A DNA stretch of 21,116 nt from a virus, in the IMG/VR virus record IMGVR_UViG_3300034407_004294, positions 1 to 21,116 of that record; one strand, written 5' to 3'. The notes beneath the pieces were generated by a model. It searched no databases. It worked only from the letters and a program-made list of their open reading frames with translations, and was not told where the DNA came from. Below are positions 14,606 through 20,992 of the stretch, in pieces (the stretch's first letter is position 1; each line of letters starts with the position of its first letter). The position numbers and the translations under genes are program-made.

Positions 14606-14966
14606 CGATATATTCGATTTCGGTTTTACTGCGGTAGATGAAATGCCTACCTCTACAACCGTACAGGAACCTGTAGTAGCACAGGTAGACGATACACAGC
14701 TACAAACTATAATGGACAAGTTAGAAAGACTTGAGAGTTTGGTGTTGACTTCAGATAATTCTTCAATGATTAATGAACACCGTGAGCTTGTGCAGCAAGA
14801 TGTGACTGCAAAACTTGGACAAGTAGAGGACCTTATCTTACCACTACTGTATAATCTACAAAAGAATCCAGAGAAGGATTATATTCATTGGCCTAATAGG
14901 ACGGCTATCATAGATAAACAAATAGAAAGGATCAAAGCGGTAACACGTTACTATGAAAATGTTTAG
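14598..14966 (+). CDS. Conserved small marine T4-like phage protein, unknown function
   Basis: I recognise the N-terminus 'MSDDIFDFGFTAVDE' and the C-terminal phrase 'NLQKNPEKDYIHWPNRTAIID' as typical of a small protein conserved in marine T4-like phages, but know no demonstrated function. The 122 residues divide into an acidic, flexible start (about 1-32), a helical middle with heptad-like leucines ('LQTIMDKLERLESLVL'), and the conserved C-terminal segment followed by a helix. A role as a scaffold or adaptor is possible (inference). A strong ribosome binding site (AGAGAGGA ending at 14593) precedes ATG 14598, which overlaps def by eight bases. Confidence 0.72.
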   Translation: MSDDIFDFGFTAVDEMPTSTTVQEPVVAQVDDTQLQTIMDKLERLESLVLTSDNSSMINEHRELVQQDVTAKLGQVEDLILPLLYNLQKNPEKDYIHWPNRTAIIDKQIERIKAVTRYYENV

Positions 14967-14974
14967 GAGATAGT

Positions 14975-15571
14975 ATGTCAGATAATGAAAAAGGATTGGA
15001 TACTTTTACAGGTGTAGAAGGAGTATTTGCAAGACCTACAGGAAACCTATTTGATTTTTATTTGAACGGTGAACTTGAAGGACCTGGAAGTTACGTTGAA
15101 TGGAATCATATTATACGAACAGCACAAGAAACAGATGTAATTTATCTGCACATTAATTGTTATGGTGGTGATGTAATGACTGCGGTACAGTTAATGCGAG
15201 CTTTATCCGAATCAAATGCTCACGTAATTGCTTCGGTTGAAGGCGCTTGTATGTCAGCTGCTACCTTTGTATTCTTAATTGCAGACTCATTTGAAATTTC
15301 AGACCACAGTATGTTTATGTTTCACAATTATTCAGGTTTCTCTATAGGTAAAGGAAACGAAATGAAAGAGCAGATCATGCACGAGGAGAAGTGGGCTAAA
15401 AATTTACTTACCAAACTGTATGATGGATTTCTGACTAAGGATGAAATCAAGGAAATATGTAATGGACGAGACATTTGGATGTCCCCAGATGAAGTCGGAT
15501 CTCGCTTGGAGAAACGAAACAGCCTCAAAACCACTCCCAAAAAAAAGACAAAAGCGAAAAAAACTGCTTGA
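14975..15571 (+). CDS. clpP: ClpP-like serine protease
   Basis: The 198-residue protein has the ClpP/crotonase fold pattern: 'VIYLHINCYGGDVMTAVQLMRAL' in segments, 'SVEGACMSAATFVFLIAD' with the nucleophile Ser94, 'MFMFHNYSG' with His117, and a late Asp/Glu-rich stretch 'GRDIWMSPDEVG' where the third catalytic residue is expected. Length matches ClpP (about 200). ClpP usually has GSAASM around the serine; ACMSAATF is divergent but keeps Ser and small neighbours. The helix docking a Clp ATPase cannot be judged. The C-terminal 14 residues are lysine-rich. AGGAGA (14965-14970) sets the start. Phage ClpP-like enzymes can act in head maturation or, as in marine phages, in host protein turnover. Its stop codon forms part of the next promoter's -35. 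Confidence 0.85.
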   Translation: MSDNEKGLDTFTGVEGVFARPTGNLFDFYLNGELEGPGSYVEWNHIIRTAQETDVIYLHINCYGGDVMTAVQLMRALSESNAHVIASVEGACMSAATFVFLIADSFEISDHSMFMFHNYSGFSIGKGNEMKEQIMHEEKWAKNLLTKLYDGFLTKDEIKEICNGRDIWMSPDEVGSRLEKRNSLKTTPKKKTKAKKTA

Positions 15572-15596
15572 CAAACTAAAAAAGAGATAATATACT
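15568..15596 (+). promoter_or_regulatory. Sigma70-type promoter reading into a stem-loop
   Basis: TTGACA (15568-15573), 17 bases, then TATACT (15591-15596). The preceding bases (TGC) give TGCTTGACA, shared with the promoters at 15694 and 19318. Start of transcription would be near 15603, and the only thing immediately downstream is the long stem-loop ending at about 15690, so the product could be a short RNA. Confidence 0.7.
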
Positions 15597-15602
15597 ATAA
15601 GT

Positions 15603-15690
15603 TATTGTTCTTAAAGTAAAAAAGAAAGCCCTTATATTTCAAGCACTTAGCACATTTTCACGTAAGTCATTGATTTATAAGGGCTTTTAG
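15603..15690 (+). ncRNA. Candidate small structured RNA or terminator stem-loop
   Basis: AAAGCCCTTATA (15625-15636) and TATAAGGGCTTT (15676-15687) form a perfect 12-bp inverted repeat. Inside, TCAA (15639-15642) pairs with TTGA (15670-15673), and ACTTA (15645-15649) with TAAGT (15663-15667), giving a rod of three helices separated by two 2x2 internal loops and capped by a 13-base loop. The right arm runs into TTTT. A promoter lies directly upstream and none of this codes for protein. Seen alone it is a terminator-like hairpin for the queE-clpP operon; with its own promoter it would give an RNA of about 85 bases. A stem-loop followed by an early promoter also fits the PeSL cassette type known from T4-type phages. 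Which of these it is cannot be settled from sequence. Confidence 0.55.
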
Positions 15691-15693
15691 TGC

Positions 15694-15722
15694 TTGACAA
15701 ATACGAAAAAAGATGTCATAAT
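15694..15722 (+). promoter_or_regulatory. Sigma70-type promoter for the cobT-like gene
   Basis: TTGACA (15694-15699), 17 bases, CATAAT (15717-15722), preceded by TGC as in the neighbouring promoters. Start would be near 15729, leaving a leader of about 36 bases that carries TGAAAAAACG (15735-15744) and TTGTGAGGA (15746-15754), both repeated in the cobS-like leader. The ribosome binding site GAGGA ends 10 bases before ATG 15765. Confidence 0.78.
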
Positions 15723-15764
15723 ACACGCATAAAATGAAAAAACGGTTGTGAGGACCTTATCATT

Positions 15765-18008
15765 ATGCAAATTCAACAGAAATCACTATTAGCTAAACTA
15801 CTGTCTACCGAAAACATTACGGTAGAGGTTAAGGCTGATCTGCCTACCGCAGCATTCGATCCTACTAGTCGCACCATGTTCATTCCCAAGTGGAAGGATA
15901 TGCCTACTTGTATGCAAGATCTGCTTATCGGTCATGAGGTAGGTCACGTACATGAGACTCCTGCAGAAGGCTGGCACGATGCTATTTGCGAGGATCAGAC
16001 TCTTAAAAGTTTCCTCAATGTAGTTGAGGATGCTCGCATTGAGCGCAAGGTCAAGACACGTTATCCTGGTTTGGTACGTAACTTCTACGCAGGCTATCGT
16101 GAATTGTTCGAGCGTGACTTCTTCGGTGTCAAAGACATTGATGTAAATGCTCTCCCTCTTATTGACCGTATCAATCTACACTTTAAGGTCGGTTCATTTC
16201 TCAATATCCAATTCTCAGACGCCGAGCGTCCATTTGTCGAGCGTTGTGCGACTACTGAAACCTGGGAAGAGGTTGAAGAACTTGCCCGTGAATTACACGG
16301 CAAGGCTCAGGAAACTGCTGAGGATGATATTGAGCAGTTGATGGATGAAGTCAATTCCTCCTCAGATGACAGCGACATGGACATGGACGGTGATACGTCA
16401 CCTTTGGATCAGTCAGACTCAGACGATACTGAGGAAGGCGGTTCAGCTGCTGGTAACACTGGCGAGGAGACCGATGAGGACTCAGATAACGAATCACAGG
16501 GCGCTGGTTCATCCGAAGATGACGATGATTCAGTCAGCGACATGATAGAAGATGAGGATGCGCCCGAAGCTCCTAAGGCAGTACAGGACTTCGCTGACAA
16601 CGGCGGTGTTGGTTCAATTACTGACAAGGCTTTCCGTGACAATGAGGAGAACCTGTTAGATAAAGATTCACGTTACAAGGAATCCGTATATGTCAATGTA
16701 CCTACTAAAATTGACCTGACAGATATTATTGTACAGCCACGTGAGGTTTACAATTGGAATCTTGTCGAGGTTGGTAGCCTTAGAGACATAGACCCTAAGG
16801 TGTATGCTGAAGGACTGTACAAGGATTTCATTGCACAGAACAGCAAGACTATCAATCAGATGGTTTCTACTTTCGAGATGAAGCGTAAAGCATCACAATT
16901 CATCAAGGCTAGGACTTCTAAGACAGGCGATCTTAATGAGGATCGTTTGTGGGCTTACAAGACCTCAGACGATTTGTTCAAGCAGATCACTTCAATCCCA
17001 GAAGGCAAGAACCACGGTTTCATTATGCACCTTGATATGTCAGGTTCAATGTTCCGTAATATGACTGACACTATTGCACAGCTTATCAACCTTACTATGT
17101 TCGCACGTAAGATCAATGTACCATTTGAGGTGTATGGTTTTACTACAGGCAGTGGCTACGGTTGGTCTCACCCTAATGCTAAAGTCGGTGATTTTGTTTT
17201 CGAGGAAGCTAAGATAGTCAAGCTGCTCACTTCAGACTTCAGCAAGCGTCAGCTCGAGGAAGCATACAAGTATTTGCTGCTTTGGAGAGCATCCTTTGAG
17301 TATCGGATGAAGTATCGTTACAATGAAGGTGGTTTTCCTGTATGGGTAGGTGACAATAGAGCTCTTGATATGGGCGGCACTCCTCTCAATTCTACACTTA
17401 TTGTTGGTATTGAGATTGCCAAGCAGTTTCGCAAGGCTACAGGTGTTGAACTTCTTAACACTATTATCCTGACTGACGGTGAGGCTACTGACTTTGCCGA
17501 ATTGTGGGTAGAATCAACCACACGTAGCGGTATGTACCCTAGTACACTTCGCTACGGTCAGGTCCCCGTGTTGAAATACGGTTCAGCTACTTACCCATTG
17601 ATTGAGGGTAACGCACACCGTAACACGGAATTGACCTGTACTCTGCTTGAGTTGTACAAAGACATCACAGGCTCTAAGGTTATCAACTATCACATCCTGG
17701 ATAGGTTCAGCAAGCGAGAAATTGAACAATGCAAAGACTACGCTTCTATCGGTAATTCAGACATGGGCTACATTGCTTGGGAGAAGATTTATGCTCCTCA
17801 GCGAGCCTCAGGGCTCATTGAAGCACGTGATACTAAAGGCTTTGATGTACGCTACATTATGAACGGTTCAAAGCTGAGCATTGAGGACGAGGAGCTCGAG
17901 GTCAAGTCTACTAAGAAGGGTGATTTGCTCCGAGGCTTCCGTAAGTTTGCAGGCTCTAAGGCTCAGCAGCGCATATTTGTACAGAAATTTATACCAGAAG
18001 TAGCGTAA
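15765..18008 (+). CDS. cobT: CobT-like VWA protein with HExxH metallopeptidase motif
   Basis: This 747-residue protein resembles the CobT subunit of aerobic cobaltochelatase in domain order. The N-terminal domain (about 1-180) contains HEVGH (57-61) and 'NVVEDARIERKV' (85-96), the layout of a zinc metallopeptidase with a downstream acidic third ligand. A low-complexity acidic linker (about 183-265) is rich in D, E and S. The C-terminal domain (about 415-620) is von Willebrand factor A type, with the MIDAS motif DMSGS (424-428), Thr539 in 'GGTPLNS' and 'LTDGEATD' (D571). CobT normally works with an AAA+ partner, and that gene follows directly. The catalytic CobN subunit is not in the window, so ATP-driven remodelling or peptidase activity seems likelier than metal insertion. 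GC content and codon choice are clearly higher than in flanking genes. It has its own promoter and strong ribosome binding site. Confidence 0.85.
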   Translation: MQIQQKSLLAKLLSTENITVEVKADLPTAAFDPTSRTMFIPKWKDMPTCMQDLLIGHEVGHVHETPAEGWHDAICEDQTLKSFLNVVEDARIERKVKTRYPGLVRNFYAGYRELFERDFFGVKDIDVNALPLIDRINLHFKVGSFLNIQFSDAERPFVERCATTETWEEVEELARELHGKAQETAEDDIEQLMDEVNSSSDDSDMDMDGDTSPLDQSDSDDTEEGGSAAGNTGEETDEDSDNESQGAGSSEDDDDSVSDMIEDEDAPEAPKAVQDFADNGGVGSITDKAFRDNEENLLDKDSRYKESVYVNVPTKIDLTDIIVQPREVYNWNLVEVGSLRDIDPKVYAEGLYKDFIAQNSKTINQMVSTFEMKRKASQFIKARTSKTGDLNEDRLWAYKTSDDLFKQITSIPEGKNHGFIMHLDMSGSMFRNMTDTIAQLINLTMFARKINVPFEVYGFTTGSGYGWSHPNAKVGDFVFEEAKIVKLLTSDFSKRQLEEAYKYLLLWRASFEYRMKYRYNEGGFPVWVGDNRALDMGGTPLNSTLIVGIEIAKQFRKATGVELLNTIILTDGEATDFAELWVESTTRSGMYPSTLRYGQVPVLKYGSATYPLIEGNAHRNTELTCTLLELYKDITGSKVINYHILDRFSKREIEQCKDYASIGNSDMGYIAWEKIYAPQRASGLIEARDTKGFDVRYIMNGSKLSIEDEELEVKSTKKGDLLRGFRKFAGSKAQQRIFVQKFIPEVA

Positions 18009-18018
18009 GTTATTGATA

Positions 18019-18062
18019 TTACAGGGCTTAAAGTTTGAGAAAATGCTTGACTTTTCCTGTAA
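18019..18062 (+). repeat. Inverted repeat flanking the -35 of the cobS-like promoter
   Basis: TTACAGG (18019-18025) and CCTGTAA (18056-18062) are perfect 7-base inverted arms separated by 30 bases. The right arm falls in the spacer between the -35 and -10 elements, a position where a bound protein could block polymerase. It might also be a weak hairpin after the cobT-like gene. The length is near what chance allows. Confidence 0.35.
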
Positions 18063-18074
18063 ACCGTGTATAAT
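18047..18074 (+). promoter_or_regulatory. Sigma70-type promoter for the cobS-like gene
   Basis: TTGACT (18047-18052), 16 bases, TATAAT (18069-18074), preceded by TGC as in three sister promoters. The leader of about 58 bases contains TGAAAAAACG (18088-18097) and TTGTGAGGA (18121-18129), shared with the cobT-like leader; GAGGAG (18125-18130) lies eight bases before ATG 18139. Confidence 0.82.
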
Positions 18075-18138
18075 ATAGCATATAAACTGAAAAAACGCAC
18101 TAAAATTTATTATTAATAGCTTGTGAGGAGCTTATATT

Positions 18139-19314
18139 ATGACAGACCGTAACGCAGCACTTATTGACACCCTCCGTTCATACGCTGACGGAAACAACCA
18201 TGTATCCCGTAAGGATATTATCCGTGAGGCTAAGGCTATTGGTATCAATCACCCTGGCTTTTTACTCAAAGATCAATTCAAGGTTGAGAAAGGCGTGTAT
18301 GATCTGACTGAGATGTTCACAGGCACTGCTGCGGTTCCCGTTGCAAGAAAGCCTATCATGGAGGTTGTCACACCAACACCTGCTCCTGTTGCAGCACCTG
18401 AGTCAAAGGTTGTATCAATGGCTAAACTTGCTATGGATATTGAGAACTTGGTCCCATCCAAAGATGCTACGTATGTACCCTTTGGTTTTCACAAGGACCT
18501 TAAAACTATTTTGCAGGGCGGTATGTTTTACCCTCTGTTTATTTCCGGCTTGTCCGGTAACGGTAAGACCACGATGGTTGAGCAGGTTTGCGCTCAGCTC
18601 AAGCGTGAGGCTATCCGTGTGAATATTAGTATTGAAACCGATGAGGACGATTTAATCGGTGGCAATACTCTGGTTGATGGTAACGTAGTCTATAGAGAAG
18701 GTCCCGTCCTCACCGCTATGAAGCGTGGGGCTGTTCTCATTCTTGACGAGGTAGACAGAGGCTCCAACAAGCTAATGTGCCTTCAAGCGATTCTTGAAGG
18801 TAAGTCCTACTTCAACAAGAAGACTGGCGAAACCGTCGCTCCTGCTCCCGGGTTTACAATAGTTGCAACGGCCAACACTAAAGGTCGAGGCTCAGATGAC
18901 GGCAAGTTTATCAGCGCACAGCTGCTAGACGAGGCTTTCCTCGAGCGTTTTGCAATTACCGTGGAGCAGGAGTATCCTACAGCAGCCGTAGAGAAACGCA
19001 TCATCCTTAACAAGATGAGCAAGGCTGGCTATACTGATGAGGACTTTGCTACTCATCTTGTCACTTGGTCTGAGGTTATCCGTAAGACCTTCTTTGAGGG
19101 TGCCATAGACGAGCTTGTCAGCACCCGTAGGCTTGAGCACATTGTCAATGCGTATGGTGTGTTCAAGGACAAGCTCAAGGCAATCACCTTGTGTACAAAT
19201 CGTTTTGACGCTGATACTAAGGCGGCCTTTATTGACTTGTATACTAAGGTTGACCCTTCAAACCCTCAGCCCGTTGAGGTTGAGGAGACTACTTCGGACG
19301 ATGTCGAGTTTTAA
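18139..19314 (+). CDS. cobS: CobS-like MoxR-family AAA+ ATPase
   Basis: The 391-residue protein is a MoxR/CobS-type AAA+ ATPase. The first 60 residues form a separate domain ('NHVSRKDIIREAKAIGINHPGFLL' in segments) that looks like a small helical, winged-helix-like module, followed by a Pro/Ala/Val-rich linker (about 62-92). The ATPase core has Walker A GLSGNGKTT (137-145), 'TDEDDLIGGNTLVDG' (168-181), Walker B 'LILDEVD' (200-206), sensor 1 'ATANT' (243-247) and 'LLDEAFLERF' (262-271) with an arginine at the finger position. CobS is common in marine T4-like phages and is often listed as a cobalamin gene, but the pairing here is ATPase plus VWA protein, without CobN in view. It probably forms a ring that works on or with the upstream CobT-like protein. 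GC is about 50% in a sampled stretch. Confidence 0.88.
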   Translation: MTDRNAALIDTLRSYADGNNHVSRKDIIREAKAIGINHPGFLLKDQFKVEKGVYDLTEMFTGTAAVPVARKPIMEVVTPTPAPVAAPESKVVSMAKLAMDIENLVPSKDATYVPFGFHKDLKTILQGGMFYPLFISGLSGNGKTTMVEQVCAQLKREAIRVNISIETDEDDLIGGNTLVDGNVVYREGPVLTAMKRGAVLILDEVDRGSNKLMCLQAILEGKSYFNKKTGETVAPAPGFTIVATANTKGRGSDDGKFISAQLLDEAFLERFAITVEQEYPTAAVEKRIILNKMSKAGYTDEDFATHLVTWSEVIRKTFFEGAIDELVSTRRLEHIVNAYGVFKDKLKAITLCTNRFDADTKAAFIDLYTKVDPSNPQPVEVEETTSDDVEF

Positions 19315-19317
19315 TGC

Positions 19318-19345
19318 TTGACATTCGCTCCGAAACGTGTATAAT
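19318..19345 (+). promoter_or_regulatory. Sigma70-type promoter for the 19378 gene
   Basis: TTGACA (19318-19323), 16 bases, TATAAT (19340-19345), preceded by TGC and starting four bases after the cobS-like stop codon. Transcription would begin near 19352. GTGAGGA (19364-19370) lies seven bases before ATG 19378. Confidence 0.83.
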
Positions 19346-19377
19346 GGTAAGTACATTTAAATAGTGAGGACTAAAAA

Positions 19378-20604
19378 ATGTCAGTAACACCCATAATCAA
19401 AGTAACAAATAATCAAAAGTTTGTATATCCTTTTGTTTGGAAAAATCAAAAAATTGAAGTTCCTATTAATCTTTATTCTCAATATTATGAATTGGATAAA
19501 GAATTAGAGTCAGTCCGGACTATGGCCGAAAATCTTGATGAGGCTATGAATTCTCCTGAGGTCAGAAAAGCTTTGAAAAAAATTAAGGCCAGGATGAAAC
19601 CTAAGCGTCCAAGCCAACGTAATAAAGTTTGGAAGATTAGATTGGGGGATTATCTCATTGCTGAGGACCTACAAAGAATTCTAGATTGTAAGCATATAGC
19701 TAAAATCTTAGAAAATTACAATGATACTTGTATGTCTATTCTGGCTGGTGTTATACACCTTGGCATGGGAGGAAAGCCTATTTCATCTGACGCACAACAC
19801 ACTGCTGTTGTAGCTGCTATAATGATTAAGTCCGGTCTTTGGGTTGATGAAAACGGTGAACGCTATCCAAACTGGGAAGACTACGAGATAGATATGTGGG
19901 GCGCCGAGGCTACTTCTTTAGCAGAAGCTAGACAGCAATTTCAAGTTAGTAATGGTGTAGGCAAAAAACCCCAAGGCAAATATATGAAACTAAAAAATGC
20001 CATTAAAACTATAAGAGTAGATAAAGTTACAGACAATTTGGAATATGTTGATCTTGAAAAAAGATTGTCTATATGTGAAAGTTTTGATTGTCTTCCTTTA
20101 AATGAAAAATTTAAAAATAAAAGGTTTTCTAATTGTTTTAGTCATATTGACGGGTTCTGGAAAACAAAGTCACATAAAGCTACGGAACTAGCATGTAAGT
20201 ATCAAACAAAATATTTTTATAATGACGAATTTCACAGCTCTGTTTGGTCTGTGTGGAGAGATATAGAATCATATTTTTCCAATGCCAATTTAGTAGTTAG
20301 TGATAAGTTAATGGAAGAGTTGGCAGCACTTGTACAGAATGTATTTGTAACTCATTATGCTTTCATGCAAGCAATAGATGAGGCATATCAGAAATGGAAT
20401 AAAAGGTGTGAACTGGAGCCAAAAAAACATGATGAAAAAAGTTTAGCCGTAGCTCTGGTTCAAATGTATAAATGCTGTGGCGGTACTGAACAAGTACCGA
20501 AGGCTATGTTAAACAATTTTGTACATACAGATATTTGGGAGGACGGCGAAAAAATTCGCTTGATTAATTTTATAGATGAGGCCAGACCATATTATGTCAA
20601 ATAG
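19378..20604 (+). CDS. Protein of unknown function, possibly ParB-like domain
   Basis: I do not recognise this 408-residue protein with confidence. After a polar, lysine-rich N-terminal region (to about 85), the segment 'VWKIRLGDYLIAEDLQRILD', 'CMSILAGVIHLGMGGKPISSDAQHTAVVAAI' in segments (118-148) recalls the ParB/Srx fold, where a 'DGxHR..A' motif binds nucleotide; here DAQHT (138-142) would take that place. The following 'EATSLAEARQQFQVSNGVGKKP' fits the helix after the motif in some phage ParB-like proteins. The C-terminal half is mostly helical, with several Cys and Trp and no familiar motif. It has its own consensus promoter and a good ribosome binding site, so it is probably made early and well. 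The DNA is AT-rich again (about 27% in a sampled line), in sharp contrast to the cobS-like gene before it. Confidence 0.6.
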   Translation: MSVTPIIKVTNNQKFVYPFVWKNQKIEVPINLYSQYYELDKELESVRTMAENLDEAMNSPEVRKALKKIKARMKPKRPSQRNKVWKIRLGDYLIAEDLQRILDCKHIAKILENYNDTCMSILAGVIHLGMGGKPISSDAQHTAVVAAIMIKSGLWVDENGERYPNWEDYEIDMWGAEATSLAEARQQFQVSNGVGKKPQGKYMKLKNAIKTIRVDKVTDNLEYVDLEKRLSICESFDCLPLNEKFKNKRFSNCFSHIDGFWKTKSHKATELACKYQTKYFYNDEFHSSVWSVWRDIESYFSNANLVVSDKLMEELAALVQNVFVTHYAFMQAIDEAYQKWNKRCELEPKKHDEKSLAVALVQMYKCCGGTEQVPKAMLNNFVHTDIWEDGEKIRLINFIDEARPYYVK

Positions 20605-20992
20605 TGAAAAATGTTGGTGGTTTTATATTACAATTGGACACAAATATTTAGGATTTGGATATACTACCAATCCTCCTTCACGTAATTCCGATTATAGTAT
20701 TCATGGTGACCCATATGAATTTCAATATATGTATAGAGGAAGCAAGTCTGCAATCAAATCGTTAGAAGGACAATTTAAGCGTGGTATTTTTCCTTTACGA
20801 GAAATTGCAGGATACCAACGTGAGTGGTTTGATCCTTCTGCAAATTTAGATTTAGAGACATTTAAAAATATGGTAGATGATTTTATTGATAATAGAAATT
20901 TGGACATTGTTTTGTGTGCAAAGGATTATGTATTTACAGACTGTCCAGGCATAGAGTATTTGAAAGAGGCAGTTTTGAATGAAGAAGATTGA
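20594..20992 (+). CDS. GIY-YIG/T5orf172-like small protein
   Basis: From ATG 20594 this protein is 132 residues. 'FYITIGHKYLGFGYTTNPPSRNSDY' in segments resembles the T5orf172/GIY-YIG pattern, in which a 'K.GiT.np..R...Y' stretch carries the catalytic arginine (R30 here). It continues with a strand, a helix containing E58 ('IKSLEGQF') and 'GYQREWFD' (73-80), which matches the terminal 'g.rEWF' of that family. The GIY and YIG triplets are degenerate, so it may be an inactive or DNA-binding version. It overlaps the previous gene by 11 bases; GAGG (20578-20581) is 12 bases before this start, and an ATG at 20576 is an alternative adding six residues. Nuclease activity is a guess. Confidence 0.55.
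   Translation: MSNSEKCWWFYITIGHKYLGFGYTTNPPSRNSDYSIHGDPYEFQYMYRGSKSAIKSLEGQFKRGIFPLREIAGYQREWFDPSANLDLETFKNMVDDFIDNRNLDIVLCAKDYVFTDCPGIEYLKEAVLNEED

Noticed and set aside
15572-15764. tRNA gene in the structured intergenic region
   Set aside because: The fold is a single long rod with no cloverleaf, no GTTC arm and no CCA end.
16409-16642. Open - strand frame opposite the acidic linker of the cobT-like gene
   Set aside because: The Ser/Ala-rich translation is the mirror of Asp/Glu/Ser codons; long antisense frames are expected there.
15765-19314. Cobalamin biosynthesis as the role of the CobS/CobT-like pair
   Set aside because: The large chelatase subunit CobN and other pathway genes are absent from the window, and the HExxH motif points to another activity.
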